Shown: positions 34,283-44,520, numbered from the stretch's first letter. The stretch is DNA of 64,000 nucleotides from Anaerovibrio slackiae (GCF_009695585.1 NZ_VUNR01000001.1:124001-188000), one strand, 5' to 3'. The notes: generated by a model not told the origin, from the letters alone. Translations and numbers: made by a program.

Positions 34283-36436
34283 GTGGCAGAACCTATGGTA
34301 GAAGTGTTCATCTACGAGACCAGACAGTTTTTGGAGCAGCTGGAACAGATTGCCCTGGGCAGTGAGGAAAACGGCGGCTTCAGTGTGGACGATGTAAATG
34401 AAATTTTTCGCGCCATGCATACGATAAAAGGCTCCGCGGCCATGATGATGTTCGATGAGGTGTCAACCCTGGCACACTCGGTAGAGGATATTTTCTACTA
34501 TATCCGTGAGCTGCATCCGCAGAAGGTGGATGCCACAGCCATTACGGATATCGTGCTGAATGCGGTGGATTTTATCCGCATTGAGATGGACAAGCTGGAT
34601 AATGGCGGTCAGCCGGACATGAGCAGCCAGGAGCTGAGGGATTATACCAAGAATTTCCTCAGGGAGATGAAAATAGCAAATGGCGATGACCCGGATATTG
34701 ATCTCAGGAAGGCAAAGAATGCCAATGCCGCCAAGAAAAAGCCGAAGCAGTATTACATCGGTGCAGCCAAGACGCCGGAGCCCGGGGAGGCAGCGGCAGG
34801 GGAAGGCAAGAAGGAGGATGGCATCCATGTCTTTGCAGCCACTATCTTCTTTCAGGAAGGCTGCGAGATGGAGGAGGTCCGCGCCTTTGGGGTGCTGAAC
34901 AACCTGAAGGAAAAGGTTATCGAAATCCATAACCTGCCGGAAAAGATTTTGGAGGACGATACAGCTGTTGATACCATCAAATCGCTGGGTTTCCGTATTT
35001 TCTTCACTACCAAAATGGATTATGATGAGGTGAAGAAGGAGCTTGACCAGACCATTTTCATGGAGAAGCTGGAGCTGAAGGAGCTAAGCAGCACGGCAGA
35101 GTGCGAATACTGGCCGACACCTGAGACAGTGGCAATCAACGCCATGGAAAACACGGAGCCTATCAAGCCTGAGCTGCCGCCTGTATCGGAAAGGCCGGAG
35201 CCGATGGCACCGCCGCCTCCGCCTGTAACCGGCAGCAGGACGCCTGTGCATCACGGGGAAGGAGCCCAGATGATCAGCGTCCGGGTGGACAAGCTGGACA
35301 AGCTGATGGATCTGGTGGGGGAGCTGGTTATTGCCGAGGCCATGGTTACCCAGAATCCTGACCTGGCCGGCCTTGAGCTGGACAATTTCCAGAAGGCTGC
35401 CAGGCAGCTGCACAAGATTAATGGGGAGCTGCAGGACAGCGTGATGGCACTGCGCATGGTGCCGCTGGAGGGTACCTTCAAGAAGATGAACCGCATCGTC
35501 CGGGATATGACCAAGAAGCTGGGCAAGAAGGCGCGGCTGGTGCTGGTTGGTGAGGAAACAGAGGTTGATAAGAACATCAATGAGCATATTTCTGACCCGC
35601 TCATGCACATTGTCAGGAATTCCATCGACCACGGCATTGAGATGCCGGAGGTGCGCCTGGATGCCGGCAAGCAGGAGATGGGAACCGTTACCCTGTCAGC
35701 AGAAAATGCCGGTGGCGAGGTAGTTATCAAAATCAAGGATGACGGTGGCGGCCTGAACAAGGAAAAAATCATGGAACGCGCCAGGAAGAACGGGCTTCTC
35801 ACCAAGCCGGAGGCGGAATACACCGACAGGGAAATCTATTCCTTTATCTTTGCACCTGGCTTCTCCACCAAGGAGAAGGTGACGGAGTTTTCCGGCAGGG
35901 GCGTAGGCATGGATGTGGTTGTGTCCAACATTAAGACGCTGGGGGGCAATGTTGTGGTGGACAGCGAGTCGGGACAGGGCAGCACCACTACTATCAGGAT
36001 ACCTCTTACGCTGGCGATTATTGACGGCATGTCCGTCAGCGTGGGCGGTTCCAGCTTTACGATACCTATAACCAGCATCAGCCGTTCCTTCCGTCCGGAG
36101 GAGGGGCAGATTTTCCAGGACCCTGACGGGCAGGAGATGATTATGGTACAGGGCAAGTGCTGCCCTGTGGTGCGCCTCTATGATATGTACAAGATTGATG
36201 AGGCTATTACGGAGCCGTCAGAGGGGATTGTGCTGCTGCTGGAAGCAGGGGAGAAGACCTTTGGCGTGCTGGCAGACAAGCTGCTGGGGGTACAGGAAAT
36301 CGTGGTAAAGCCTGTGCCGCAGTACATCAGCAAGCTGATGAATACAACCGGCATCAGCGGGTGCACCCTTTTGGGGGATGGCAGTATCAGCCTGATACTG
36401 GACCCGCAGATGCTGCATAATATGATTTATTCATAA
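34283..36436 (+). CDS. cheA: chemotaxis histidine kinase CheA
   Basis: 717 residues with all five domains: P1 HPt (about 1-110; phospho-acceptor His46 in AMHTIKGSAAMM), P2 response-regulator binding (about 165-250), P3 dimerisation (about 325-385, VDKLDKLMDLVGELVIAEAM), P4 ATPase (HIVRNSIDHGIE, DDGGGL, GFSTKEKVTEFSGRGVGMDVV) and P5 CheW-like (about 570-717). Takes signals from chemoreceptors and phosphorylates CheY and CheB. Starts at GTG 34283 behind GGGGAT. First gene of the operon cheA-cheW-mcp-cheR-cheB. Confidence 0.97.
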   Translation: MAEPMVEVFIYETRQFLEQLEQIALGSEENGGFSVDDVNEIFRAMHTIKGSAAMMMFDEVSTLAHSVEDIFYYIRELHPQKVDATAITDIVLNAVDFIRIEMDKLDNGGQPDMSSQELRDYTKNFLREMKIANGDDPDIDLRKAKNANAAKKKPKQYYIGAAKTPEPGEAAAGEGKKEDGIHVFAATIFFQEGCEMEEVRAFGVLNNLKEKVIEIHNLPEKILEDDTAVDTIKSLGFRIFFTTKMDYDEVKKELDQTIFMEKLELKELSSTAECEYWPTPETVAINAMENTEPIKPELPPVSERPEPMAPPPPPVTGSRTPVHHGEGAQMISVRVDKLDKLMDLVGELVIAEAMVTQNPDLAGLELDNFQKAARQLHKINGELQDSVMALRMVPLEGTFKKMNRIVRDMTKKLGKKARLVLVGEETEVDKNINEHISDPLMHIVRNSIDHGIEMPEVRLDAGKQEMGTVTLSAENAGGEVVIKIKDDGGGLNKEKIMERARKNGLLTKPEAEYTDREIYSFIFAPGFSTKEKVTEFSGRGVGMDVVVSNIKTLGGNVVVDSESGQGSTTTIRIPLTLAIIDGMSVSVGGSSFTIPITSISRSFRPEEGQIFQDPDGQEMIMVQGKCCPVVRLYDMYKIDEAITEPSEGIVLLLEAGEKTFGVLADKLLGVQEIVVKPVPQYISKLMNTTGISGCTLLGDGSISLILDPQMLHNMIYS

Positions 36437-36452
36437 TTGGGGAGGGATTTGA

Positions 36453-36992
36453 GTGGAAGATGAGAAAAATCTCATGGAGGAAGAAGATACCCAGAAGGAC
36501 AAATATCTGACCTTTTCCCTGGGGGATGAGGTTTACGGTATTGACATCAGGGTGGTTATTGAAATCATTGGCATTCAGAAGATTACCAATGTGCCAGAGG
36601 TGCCTGACTATGTACGGGGCATCATCAACCTGCGGGGCAAGATTATCCCGGTGGTGGATATGCGTCTACGGTTCAGGCGCGAGTACCGCGAGTACACGGA
36701 CAGGACCTGCGTGATTGTGGTGGAAATCAATGGCGTGCTCATCGGACTTATTGTGGACGGTGTATCCGAGGTGCTGGACATTGCGGAGAAGAACGTGGTA
36801 CCGCCGCCGGATTTGCGTGCTTCCCAGAATAAGTACATCAGGGGCATTGGCAAGCTGGAGTCAAGCGTTGTGCTGCTTCTGGACTGGGAAAAGCTGTTTT
36901 CCGAGGATGATCAGGAACTTCTGGGCGGTGCTGCCGGGGAGACGGCTGAACAGGCCGAGGATGGCAGCGGTGCTGGGGAAAAGCAGCCATAA
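36453..36992 (+). CDS. cheW: chemotaxis coupling protein CheW
   Basis: 179 residues. CheW domain at about 14-150 (YLTFSLGDEVYGIDIRVV, VPDYVRGIINLRGKIIPVVD, GLIVDGVSEVLDI). Links receptors to CheA. The last 30 residues are an acidic Glu/Gly/Ala tail not part of the domain. GTG start with GGGGAGGG upstream, 17 bases after cheA. Confidence 0.96.
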   Translation: MEDEKNLMEEEDTQKDKYLTFSLGDEVYGIDIRVVIEIIGIQKITNVPEVPDYVRGIINLRGKIIPVVDMRLRFRREYREYTDRTCVIVVEINGVLIGLIVDGVSEVLDIAEKNVVPPPDLRASQNKYIRGIGKLESSVVLLLDWEKLFSEDDQELLGGAAGETAEQAEDGSGAGEKQP

Positions 36993-37076
36993 AGGTGCAT
37001 CCGGGGGGATGCAGCTGTCAAATCATAAACGCATGGATGCAGTAATTGTCCGGCGTATTGAGATAGAGGTGCAGAT

Positions 37077-38795
37077 ATGATGTTATTTAAGAATATGAAA
37101 ATTGGAACCAAGCTGATGATATTCATGGTCATCATGGAGCTTTTGATTGTGGGCGTTGCTTATTATGGCATCACGGTAGCACGGGATACGGATGCAACCT
37201 ACAGGGAGATTATGGCTGACGATGTGGCGGCCAGTGCCAATGCCTATGAGATGGGCATGCATTTCCAGCATGCCAGGGCAAATATGCTGCTGGTGCTGCG
37301 CAGTGATGATCCGGCAAAGAAGCAGGAATACACAGCTGCCATGGAGAAGAATCTGGATGAGGCAGATGAGTGCCTGAAGGTGCTGCAGCAGACTGCCAAG
37401 AGCGATCAGGCAAAGACTGAGATTGCAACCCTGACTACGGCATACAACAATTTCCGCCAGAGCACGGCCAGCTATCTCAGGCAGCAGGCTGTGCAGCCGC
37501 TGGAGTCAGGTGCAAGAACGGCTGTTGCCACCAACTATGTCAAGAATGATGAAGCCATTGCCGACAAGCTTCATGAGATTGCCGATATGGGTTACGATTC
37601 AGCCAAGAAGCGCGATATAGCTATCAGTGAGGAACTGGACAGGGATGTTATTGCTATCGTGATGGTGGCATTGGCAATGGTTCTGGCTTCTGCTGCTGCA
37701 GGTATTCTGTTTAACCGGGATGTGAAGAATCGCCTTATTCAGCTTAGCGAGTCTGCGGACAGGATTGCTGATGGCGATTTGGCAACCGAGGTTGTTACCA
37801 GCACCGGCGATGAGCTGGGGGATGCGGCTGCCAGCTTTGAAATCATGCGCCAGCGTGTTCGCGATGTATTGCTGGAAATCAATCATGGGGCGGACCAGGT
37901 GGCTGCCGGGGCACAGAACGTGTCCGACGCCAGCGTGGCTCTTTCCCAGGGTGCTTCCGAGCAGGCAGCTTCCGTGGAGCAGCTGTCAGCCTCTATTTCT
38001 GAGATTGCTTCTCAGACGGCAAGCAATGCCCAGAATGCGGAGAAGGCAAATGAGCTGACCGTAGGTACCAGGAACCGGGCTGAGATGGGCAACCAGGAGA
38101 TGCAGGAAATGCTGGCTGCCATGGAGGAAATCAATGCTTCTTCCGTGAATATTTCCAAGATTATCAAGGTAATCGATGAGATTGCCTTCCAGACCAATAT
38201 ACTGGCACTGAATGCGGCTGTAGAGGCTGCCCGTGCCGGACAGCATGGCAAGGGCTTTGCCGTGGTAGCGGAGGAAGTGCGCAACCTGGCTGCCCGCAGT
38301 GCCAAGGCTGCCAAGGAGACCACGGATATGATTGAGGGCTCCATGGAGAAAGTGGAGGCAGGCCGCGGCATTGCCCACAAGACAGCCCAGGCACTGAGCG
38401 AGATTGTGGGGGATGTGGCTTCCGTAGCTGACATCGTGGCAAGCATTGCCAAGGCTTCCAATGAGCAGAAGCTTGCCCTGGAGCAGATCAATCAGGGCGT
38501 GCAGCAGGTATCCCAGGTAGTTCAGTCCAATTCCTCCACCTCCGAGGAGGCTGCTACTGCCAGCCAGCATCTCAGTGCTCAGGCTGACAGCATGAAGGCC
38601 AACGTGGGCAAGTTCAGGCTGGGAAGTGCCGGAAGCGGCTTTTTTAAGCCGGCGGCTGCGGCAAGTGCCCCTGCAAAGATGGATGCTATCCAGAAGCCTG
38701 TCCTCAATGAGTCAGGTGCCGTGAAGCCGGCACGGCCGGGGGTAAAGCCGAAGACCATTGCCCTGACTGATGATGAGGGCTTTGGCAAGTATTGA
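37077..38795 (+). CDS. methyl-accepting chemotaxis protein
   Basis: 572 residues. Membrane segment 1 at about 12-32 ([20 protein letters not shown]), a periplasmic four-helix-bundle-type sensor (about 35-190), segment 2 at about 192-212 ([22 protein letters not shown]), HAMP (about 213-266), then the signalling hairpin with tip [20 protein letters not shown] and [15 protein letters not shown]. The C-terminal tail is Ala/Pro/Lys-rich and has no CheR-docking pentapeptide. The only chemoreceptor in the window; ligand unknown. Confidence 0.95.
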   Translation: MMLFKNMKIGTKLMIFMVIMELLIVGVAYYGITVARDTDATYREIMADDVAASANAYEMGMHFQHARANMLLVLRSDDPAKKQEYTAAMEKNLDEADECLKVLQQTAKSDQAKTEIATLTTAYNNFRQSTASYLRQQAVQPLESGARTAVATNYVKNDEAIADKLHEIADMGYDSAKKRDIAISEELDRDVIAIVMVALAMVLASAAAGILFNRDVKNRLIQLSESADRIADGDLATEVVTSTGDELGDAAASFEIMRQRVRDVLLEINHGADQVAAGAQNVSDASVALSQGASEQAASVEQLSASISEIASQTASNAQNAEKANELTVGTRNRAEMGNQEMQEMLAAMEEINASSVNISKIIKVIDEIAFQTNILALNAAVEAARAGQHGKGFAVVAEEVRNLAARSAKAAKETTDMIEGSMEKVEAGRGIAHKTAQALSEIVGDVASVADIVASIAKASNEQKLALEQINQGVQQVSQVVQSNSSTSEEAATASQHLSAQADSMKANVGKFRLGSAGSGFFKPAAAASAPAKMDAIQKPVLNESGAVKPARPGVKPKTIALTDDEGFGKY

Positions 38796-38840
38796 CGCTT
38801 ATGCAGCTTTTAGGGCTTGGAGAATGAGGGAGAGAGCTTT

Positions 38841-39659
38841 ATGCAGGAGGCTTTATTTCAGCAGTATGCCCAGCTGGTTCAGCAGCATTTCGGCATACAG
38901 CTGCCATTGGAGAAGAAAGCACTGCTGGAATCGCGTTTGTTCAAGCTGCTCAATGAAAGGCATGGGCAGCCTGGCTTTGGCGATGAGAGGGAATTTCTGA
39001 ATTATGTGCTGGAGGATGCGTCAGGGCAAGCCCTGACGCTGCTTTCAGAGGCCATTACCACCCATCATACGTTTTTTATGCGGGAGGCGGACCACTTTGA
39101 CTTTTTTGGCAAGCAGGTTCTGCCTTATCTGGAGAGCTGCATAAGGGATGGTGATGTGCGCACCTGGTGTGCGGCTTGCTCTAGTGGTGAGGAGTCTTAT
39201 ACGCTGGCGATGATTATGGCGGATTTTTTCGCCCTGCGGGGGCCGGAATGGGAGACAACCCTGCTGGCAACGGATCTGTCCCAGGATATTCTGGATGTGG
39301 CAAGGTCCGGGGTTTATACGGGAGAGGCGGTCAGGAGCCTTCCGGCACAGTGGCAGGCGGAGTTTTTTCATCGCCTGCCTGATGGGAATTATCAGGTTTC
39401 CGACAGGCTGAAGCAAAAGGTGCTATACAGGAAGTTCAACCTGATGACGCCGGTTTTTCCTTTCAGGAAGCCCTTCCACGTCATCTTTTGCCGCAATGTG
39501 ATGATTTATTTTGATACGCCCACCAGGGATGCCCTGGTGAGGAAGTTTTATGATTTTTTAGAGCCGGGAGGCTTTTTGTTTGTGGGCCACTCCGAAGTAA
39601 TTGACAGGCAGTCGGCACCTTTTGAGTATGTGATGCCGTCCGTTTATCGAAAGAAGTGA
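38841..39659 (+). CDS. cheR: chemotaxis protein methyltransferase CheR
   Basis: 272 residues. N-terminal helical domain (1-85) followed by a SAM-dependent methyltransferase domain with RTWCAACSSGEESYTLAM, LLATDLSQDIL, and IFCRNVMIYFD. Methylates receptor glutamates for adaptation. ATG 38841 behind GGGAGAGAG was preferred to an in-frame TTG at 38817. Confidence 0.95.
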   Translation: MQEALFQQYAQLVQQHFGIQLPLEKKALLESRLFKLLNERHGQPGFGDEREFLNYVLEDASGQALTLLSEAITTHHTFFMREADHFDFFGKQVLPYLESCIRDGDVRTWCAACSSGEESYTLAMIMADFFALRGPEWETTLLATDLSQDILDVARSGVYTGEAVRSLPAQWQAEFFHRLPDGNYQVSDRLKQKVLYRKFNLMTPVFPFRKPFHVIFCRNVMIYFDTPTRDALVRKFYDFLEPGGFLFVGHSEVIDRQSAPFEYVMPSVYRKK

Positions 39660-39668
39660 TCCTTTAGT

Positions 39669-41126
39669 ATGGATGCAATAAAAGTTTTAATAGTTGATGA
39701 CTCGATGTTTTTCCGGGAAGTGCTGGCCAGGGGGCTGAAGAACAGGCTGCCGTCTGGCAGTGCCATTGAGAAGGCAGGGGAGCCTTTTGCAGCCAGGGAC
39801 AAGATTTTGTCCTTTGACCCGGATGTGATGATTTTGGACGTGGAAATGCCGAACATGAACGGCATTGAGTTTCTGCGCCGCCTGATCGTCCAGTACAACC
39901 TGCCGACGATTGTGTCAAGCTCCAGGCCTGCCTACAAGGCACTGGCCATGGAGGCAGGGGCTTTTGCGTTTATTGAGAAGCCATCCAGCACCCTGAGCAG
40001 CGGCAGCTACATGGATGATATGGCAGATATGGTAAAAAAGGCGCGGGAGCACGGCAGGCTGATGGTGGAACAGGCAAAGCAGGAGGCAGAGGCTGAGGAA
40101 GCCCAGCTGGCGCAGGTGGAGGAGCTGGTGAAGCAGGCTGATGCCAATCCGCCAAGGCCGCTGGCTTCCTATGAGCTACTGGCTGACAAAAAGCCGCCTG
40201 CCAGGTCCCTGACAGCCAGCTTTCCAGCCGAGGGCAGCAGCACCATCAGGATGGCAGAGGTGGTGCAGGAGGTGCCGAAAACAGCGGTTACAGCCCGGGC
40301 GGCGGTGGAGGCGGCAACTGCTACGGTGGCGTCCACTACAGCTATTGCCAATACCATGTCTGCTGCCAATGGCTTTGTTTATAATGGCAGCAGGATGAGT
40401 ACGGACTCCTACAAGGAAACAATCGCTGCCAACATGAACAAGATCGTCAGCAATATGAAGCAGATGTCTGCCATGCGGGGCGAGGACAGGGAGCCGCCAA
40501 AGTCTGTGCCGATGAGTCAGATCAAGGTGCCTGTGCCTGGCAAGGCAGTGCAGCTGATAGCTATCGGAGCTTCTACCGGCGGTACGGAAGCATTGTCTGC
40601 GATTTTGAAGGCATTGCAGCCGCCCTTGCCGCCGATTGTGATTGTCCAGCATATACCGCCTATGTTTTCCAAGCTGTTTGCTGACAGGCTGAACAACGAG
40701 TGCCACATTTCCGTCAAGGAGGCGGAAAACGGTGACAGGCTGGAGAATAACTGGGCGTATGTGGCGCCAGGTGACAAGCAGATGATGGTAAAGAGGCTGG
40801 GGGACATGATGCAGCTGGATGTAAATCATGGTCCCAAGGTCAATGGGCATTGCCCGTCCGTGGATGTGCTGTTCAATTCCGTAGCGGAAAGAATCGGGGA
40901 CAGGGCAATGGGCGTAATCCTGACAGGCATGGGGGATGATGGAGCAAGGGGGCTTCTGAAAATGCGGGAGGCAGGCTCTGTTACCCTGGGGCAGGATGAG
41001 GCAAGCTGTGTAGTATATGGTATGCCGCGGGCTGCTTATGAGAAGGGGGCTGTTTTGCAGCAGCTGCCTTTGTCCGGCATGGCCAGCATGATTACCAACG
41101 TAGCCAGGTATCAGGGGAGGCGTTAG
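39669..41126 (+). CDS. cheB: chemotaxis methylesterase CheB with long interdomain linker
   Basis: 485 residues, against about 350 in most CheB. Receiver domain (1-122) with phospho-acceptor Asp57 in ILDVEMPNMNG and PSSTL after the conserved EKP. Methylesterase domain (about 293-485) with the catalytic Ser302 in GASTGGTEA, His328 in VQHIPP and Asp423 in GMGDDGARG. Between them lie about 165 residues rich in Ala, Glu, Thr and Ser, probably helical then disordered. Removes receptor methyl groups. Ten bases after cheR. Confidence 0.94.
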   Translation: MDAIKVLIVDDSMFFREVLARGLKNRLPSGSAIEKAGEPFAARDKILSFDPDVMILDVEMPNMNGIEFLRRLIVQYNLPTIVSSSRPAYKALAMEAGAFAFIEKPSSTLSSGSYMDDMADMVKKAREHGRLMVEQAKQEAEAEEAQLAQVEELVKQADANPPRPLASYELLADKKPPARSLTASFPAEGSSTIRMAEVVQEVPKTAVTARAAVEAATATVASTTAIANTMSAANGFVYNGSRMSTDSYKETIAANMNKIVSNMKQMSAMRGEDREPPKSVPMSQIKVPVPGKAVQLIAIGASTGGTEALSAILKALQPPLPPIVIVQHIPPMFSKLFADRLNNECHISVKEAENGDRLENNWAYVAPGDKQMMVKRLGDMMQLDVNHGPKVNGHCPSVDVLFNSVAERIGDRAMGVILTGMGDDGARGLLKMREAGSVTLGQDEASCVVYGMPRAAYEKGAVLQQLPLSGMASMITNVARYQGRR

Positions 41127-41128
41127 TA

Positions 41129-42886
41129 GTGCATGTAGATACAGGAACCCCTTTTTCCTACGGGGATTTGGAAAGCGTTCTTGGCGGGCTGGGAGACGGC
41201 TTTGTGCTGACCAATGTGCAGGGCTTTATCACATATATGAACAAGGCTGCGGAAGCTATTTTTGAATGTAGCTATGAGCCTGGCAGCAGGATGCTGTTTG
41301 CTGATATATGCAGGCTGGTGAACCTGGAGACCAAGGAACGCTATTTTTGCCCGGTAGCAAGGGCAATCAAGGAAAACAGGACAGTGGGGCTGGGGAAAAA
41401 TATAGGCATCATGCATGGTGATGTGCAGGTGTACCTGTCAGCTACCTGCTCGCCCCGTTATGATAAGGCAGGCAATATCATCGGCAGTACGTCGGTGTTT
41501 CGTGATATAACAAGGCTGCACGGGCTGGCAAGAAAAATGGAGAGCGACCAGTACTATATGCGCTCTGTATTCGAGGCTGCCAAGATAGGCATTTGCAGCT
41601 TGAGCATCAGGGGCGAGATTGTGGAGGTCAATGAGGCGGCACTGGAAACCCTGGGTGGAACCTATAACGATGCACTGGGGCAGCAGCTGGGGGATGTGTT
41701 CAAATGCGTAAACTGCATGCCCTATGGCTGCGGCAGGAGTGATAAGTGCAAGTTCTGCATTATCCGCAACAATATTGAGGCTGCCGTGCTGGATGACGGC
41801 TTTTCAGCCGAGTTCGTGGCGGCGGTGATTTCAAGGGTGACAGAGGAGCCCATCTGGCTGCAGTTTTTCCTGACGCAGGTGTGGAAGGAAAACGAGAAGC
41901 AGATTGTGCTGACCATGATAGATATTTCCAAGCGCAAGCAGCGGGAGAAGGAGCTTACCGAGGCACGGCGCATGGCGGAGGCTGCCAACAACACCAAGAC
42001 CCAGTTCCTGGCCAATATGAGCCATGAAATCAGGACACCGATTAACGGCATGACTGGCATGATCAACCTGACCTTGCGCTCGCCCCTCAACGAGGAGCAG
42101 AGGGCGAATTTGCAGGCGGCAAAGCAGTGCTCCGAGGACTTGCTGAAAATCATCAACGATATCCTTGACTATGCCAAGCTGGAAAACGGCAAGATGGTCA
42201 TAGAGAAGATTGACCTTGACCTGCATGTGCTGCTGAAAAGGGTTAGCGCCCTGCATGGGCAGGTGGCAGCAGGCAAGGGGCTGGAGTTTATTCCGCCTGA
42301 TTGCAGTGATTTGCCGCAGTTTATTCAGGGGGATCCCCTGCGGCTCAGGCAGATACTGCACAATCTTTTGAATAATGCCCTGAAGTTTACAGCCAAGGGT
42401 TCCATTACCCTGGGGGCAAGGACTTTTAAGCGGGGCATCAAGAGCCTGCTGGAGTTCTTTGTGGAGGATACCGGCATCGGCATGACCATGGAGGCACAGG
42501 AAAAGCTGTTCAAGCCTTTCAGCCAGGTGGATGGCTCCACCACAAGGCGTTTTGGCGGCACAGGCCTTGGGCTGATGATTGTCAAGGAGCTGGTGACTGC
42601 CATGGATGGAGAAATCCATCTGGTATCCAAGCCGGGGGCAGGCAGCAGGTTTACCTTTACCATACCGCTGGTGCTGGCAGATAAGGCGGACACGGAGCTG
42701 AAGGACCAGTCAGTGTTTGTGAATCCTTATTGGGAGAAAAAGAAAAAATCCGGTTCTGAGCCGGAGGCGGAAAATACTCTGCCGAAGGAGCTGCATGTAC
42801 CTGTCTTGGACGATGATGGGAATGAGGAGCCTGATGACGATATTCTTGATCTTTTAAAGTATTGCGAAGATAAGCTGAACAGCTAG
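41129..42886 (+). CDS. PAS-domain sensor histidine kinase
   Basis: 585 residues, no membrane segment, so cytoplasmic. Two PAS domains (about 10-130 and 142-268), the second with a cysteine cluster C193-x2-C196...GCG...C207-x2-C210. HisKA with phospho-acceptor His299 in NMSHEIRTPING, then ATPase with N box, DTGIGM and GGTGLGLMI. A 70-residue tail ends in LLKYCEDKLNS. GTG start at 41129, two bases after the cheB stop, with GGGGAGG upstream. It is tightly linked to the chemotaxis operon and followed by a receiver gene, suggesting an extra sensory input. Confidence 0.93.
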   Translation: MHVDTGTPFSYGDLESVLGGLGDGFVLTNVQGFITYMNKAAEAIFECSYEPGSRMLFADICRLVNLETKERYFCPVARAIKENRTVGLGKNIGIMHGDVQVYLSATCSPRYDKAGNIIGSTSVFRDITRLHGLARKMESDQYYMRSVFEAAKIGICSLSIRGEIVEVNEAALETLGGTYNDALGQQLGDVFKCVNCMPYGCGRSDKCKFCIIRNNIEAAVLDDGFSAEFVAAVISRVTEEPIWLQFFLTQVWKENEKQIVLTMIDISKRKQREKELTEARRMAEAANNTKTQFLANMSHEIRTPINGMTGMINLTLRSPLNEEQRANLQAAKQCSEDLLKIINDILDYAKLENGKMVIEKIDLDLHVLLKRVSALHGQVAAGKGLEFIPPDCSDLPQFIQGDPLRLRQILHNLLNNALKFTAKGSITLGARTFKRGIKSLLEFFVEDTGIGMTMEAQEKLFKPFSQVDGSTTRRFGGTGLGLMIVKELVTAMDGEIHLVSKPGAGSRFTFTIPLVLADKADTELKDQSVFVNPYWEKKKKSGSEPEAENTLPKELHVPVLDDDGNEEPDDDILDLLKYCEDKLNS

Positions 42887-42897
42887 GAGGAATAACA

Positions 42898-43293
42898 ATG
42901 AAGATTTTAATAGCAGAGGATGACCGCATTAGCCGCAATTTCTTGCAGAAATTCATGCAGACCTATGGTGAGGTGGATGTGGCAGTTGACGGCATGGAAG
43001 CGGTTGACCTCTATATGGACTCTATAAAGAACAACAGCCCGTATGATTTGCTCTGCCTGGATATCATGATGCCGAAGGTGGACGGCCTGAAGGTGCTGAA
43101 GGTAATCCGCCAGCTGGAAAGGCAGAAGAATGTTGCGGATGAGGATCACCTGAAGATTATTATGATGACTGCCCTGGCAGATGTGGGGTATGTGGATGAG
43201 GCCTTCCGTCAGGGCTGTGATGCTTATGCCTCCAAGCCTGTGGATACGGACAAGGTGGAGAATGTCATGAGAAACCTGGGGCTGATTGAGTAA
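42898..43293 (+). CDS. CheY-like single-domain response regulator
   Basis: 131 residues, receiver domain only. Acidic pocket EDD, phospho-acceptor Asp in LLCLDIMMPKVDG, switch Thr in IMMTAL and Lys in YASKPVD. AGGAGG precedes the ATG. It lies 11 bases after the histidine kinase and probably is its partner; since the operon has no other cheY, it may also be the output regulator of CheA. Confidence 0.92.
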   Translation: MKILIAEDDRISRNFLQKFMQTYGEVDVAVDGMEAVDLYMDSIKNNSPYDLLCLDIMMPKVDGLKVLKVIRQLERQKNVADEDHLKIIMMTALADVGYVDEAFRQGCDAYASKPVDTDKVENVMRNLGLIE

Positions 43294-43416
43294 GGCTGCG
43301 GGGGCTTTGATGTGGTGTTATTTGGATTTTCATAGTGTTATCCGGAGTTATATAGAGTTATATAATGAGATGTTATATAGTGTTATGCAATGTGTTTTTA
43401 GAAAGATGGTTTTGAC

Positions 43417-44502
43417 ATGCGTATAGTACCTGTGGAGCTGGGGAAGGACAGCTACAATATTTATATTGGCAATGGCTTGGGAGAGAAAATAGCAGATTTT
43501 TGCCGTCAGGGCAGTTTTTCCGGCAAAGGGCTGATTATTACTGATACCAATGTGGGACCGTTGTATGGAGAGTGGCTTTCAGGCTTGCTGCGTCAGGGCG
43601 GCATTGAGGCGGAGGTTTACGAGATTGCTGCCGGTGAAAGCTCCAAGTCCCTGGCTGTGGCGGAGGATTTGTTTACCAGATGCATAGAGCTGGGGCTGGA
43701 CAGGAAATCCCCGATTTTTGCCCTGGGAGGCGGCGTGGTTGGCGATTTGGCCGGCTTTGTGGCAGCTTCCTACATGCGGGGGGTGCCTTTTGTACAGGTG
43801 CCTACCAGCCTGCTGGCACAGGTTGATTCCAGCGTGGGTGGCAAGGTAGCGGTAAATCACCGGCTGGGCAAGAATCTGATTGGTGCTTTCTATCAGCCAA
43901 AGGCGGTATTTATGGACTTAAATACGCTGTCAACCCTGCCGAAGCGGGAGATTTACACGGGACTGGGCGAGATTATCAAATACGGCATTATTTATGATAA
44001 TGATTTTTTCAGGTATCTTGAGGATAATCCGGAGCCGGTGCTGAGCCTTGACAACGAGGCGGCTCTGCACATGACGGCGCGTTCCTGTGAAATTAAGGCA
44101 GAGGTGGTCAGCCAGGACGAAAAGGAGCTGGGGCTGCGGGCGATTTTGAATTTTGGCCACACGGCGGCTCACGCCATCGAAAAGAACACTGGCTACACCA
44201 GGTATAACCATGGCGAGGCTGTGGGCATCGGCATGGTGTGCGCGGCACACATCAGCCAGGCACTGGGCATGATAGATGGTGCTTCGGTGGAGCGTGTCAT
44301 CCGGCTTATTGAGGCATTGCATCTGCCAATCAGGGCAGAGGGCTGTACTGTTGACCAGCTCTATGGGGATATTTTCCACGACAAGAAGACCGTAGGCGGC
44401 AAGGTAAAGTGGATTTTGATGGATGGCAGCATTGGCACTGTCACTGGCAGGAACGATGTGCCAGAGGCTGTGGTGCGTGAAGCCATGGGGAAGATTGTAT
44501 AA
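43417..44502 (+). CDS. aroB: 3-dehydroquinate synthase
   Basis: Second step of the shikimate pathway (DAHP to 3-dehydroquinate, NAD- and Zn-dependent). 361 residues with AGESSKSLAVAEDLF, GGGVVGDLAGFVAASYMRG, PTSLLAQVDSSVGGKVAVNH and the zinc ligands in NFGHTAAHAIE and NHGEAVGIGM. Isolated from other aro genes. The 123 bases upstream are AT-rich with many GTTAT(AT) repeats and no clear promoter; the ribosome site is weak (AGAAAGATGG). Confidence 0.97.
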   Translation: MRIVPVELGKDSYNIYIGNGLGEKIADFCRQGSFSGKGLIITDTNVGPLYGEWLSGLLRQGGIEAEVYEIAAGESSKSLAVAEDLFTRCIELGLDRKSPIFALGGGVVGDLAGFVAASYMRGVPFVQVPTSLLAQVDSSVGGKVAVNHRLGKNLIGAFYQPKAVFMDLNTLSTLPKREIYTGLGEIIKYGIIYDNDFFRYLEDNPEPVLSLDNEAALHMTARSCEIKAEVVSQDEKELGLRAILNFGHTAAHAIEKNTGYTRYNHGEAVGIGMVCAAHISQALGMIDGASVERVIRLIEALHLPIRAEGCTVDQLYGDIFHDKKTVGGKVKWILMDGSIGTVTGRNDVPEAVVREAMGKIV

Positions 44503-44520
44503 TTGTATATGTGTTGATGG

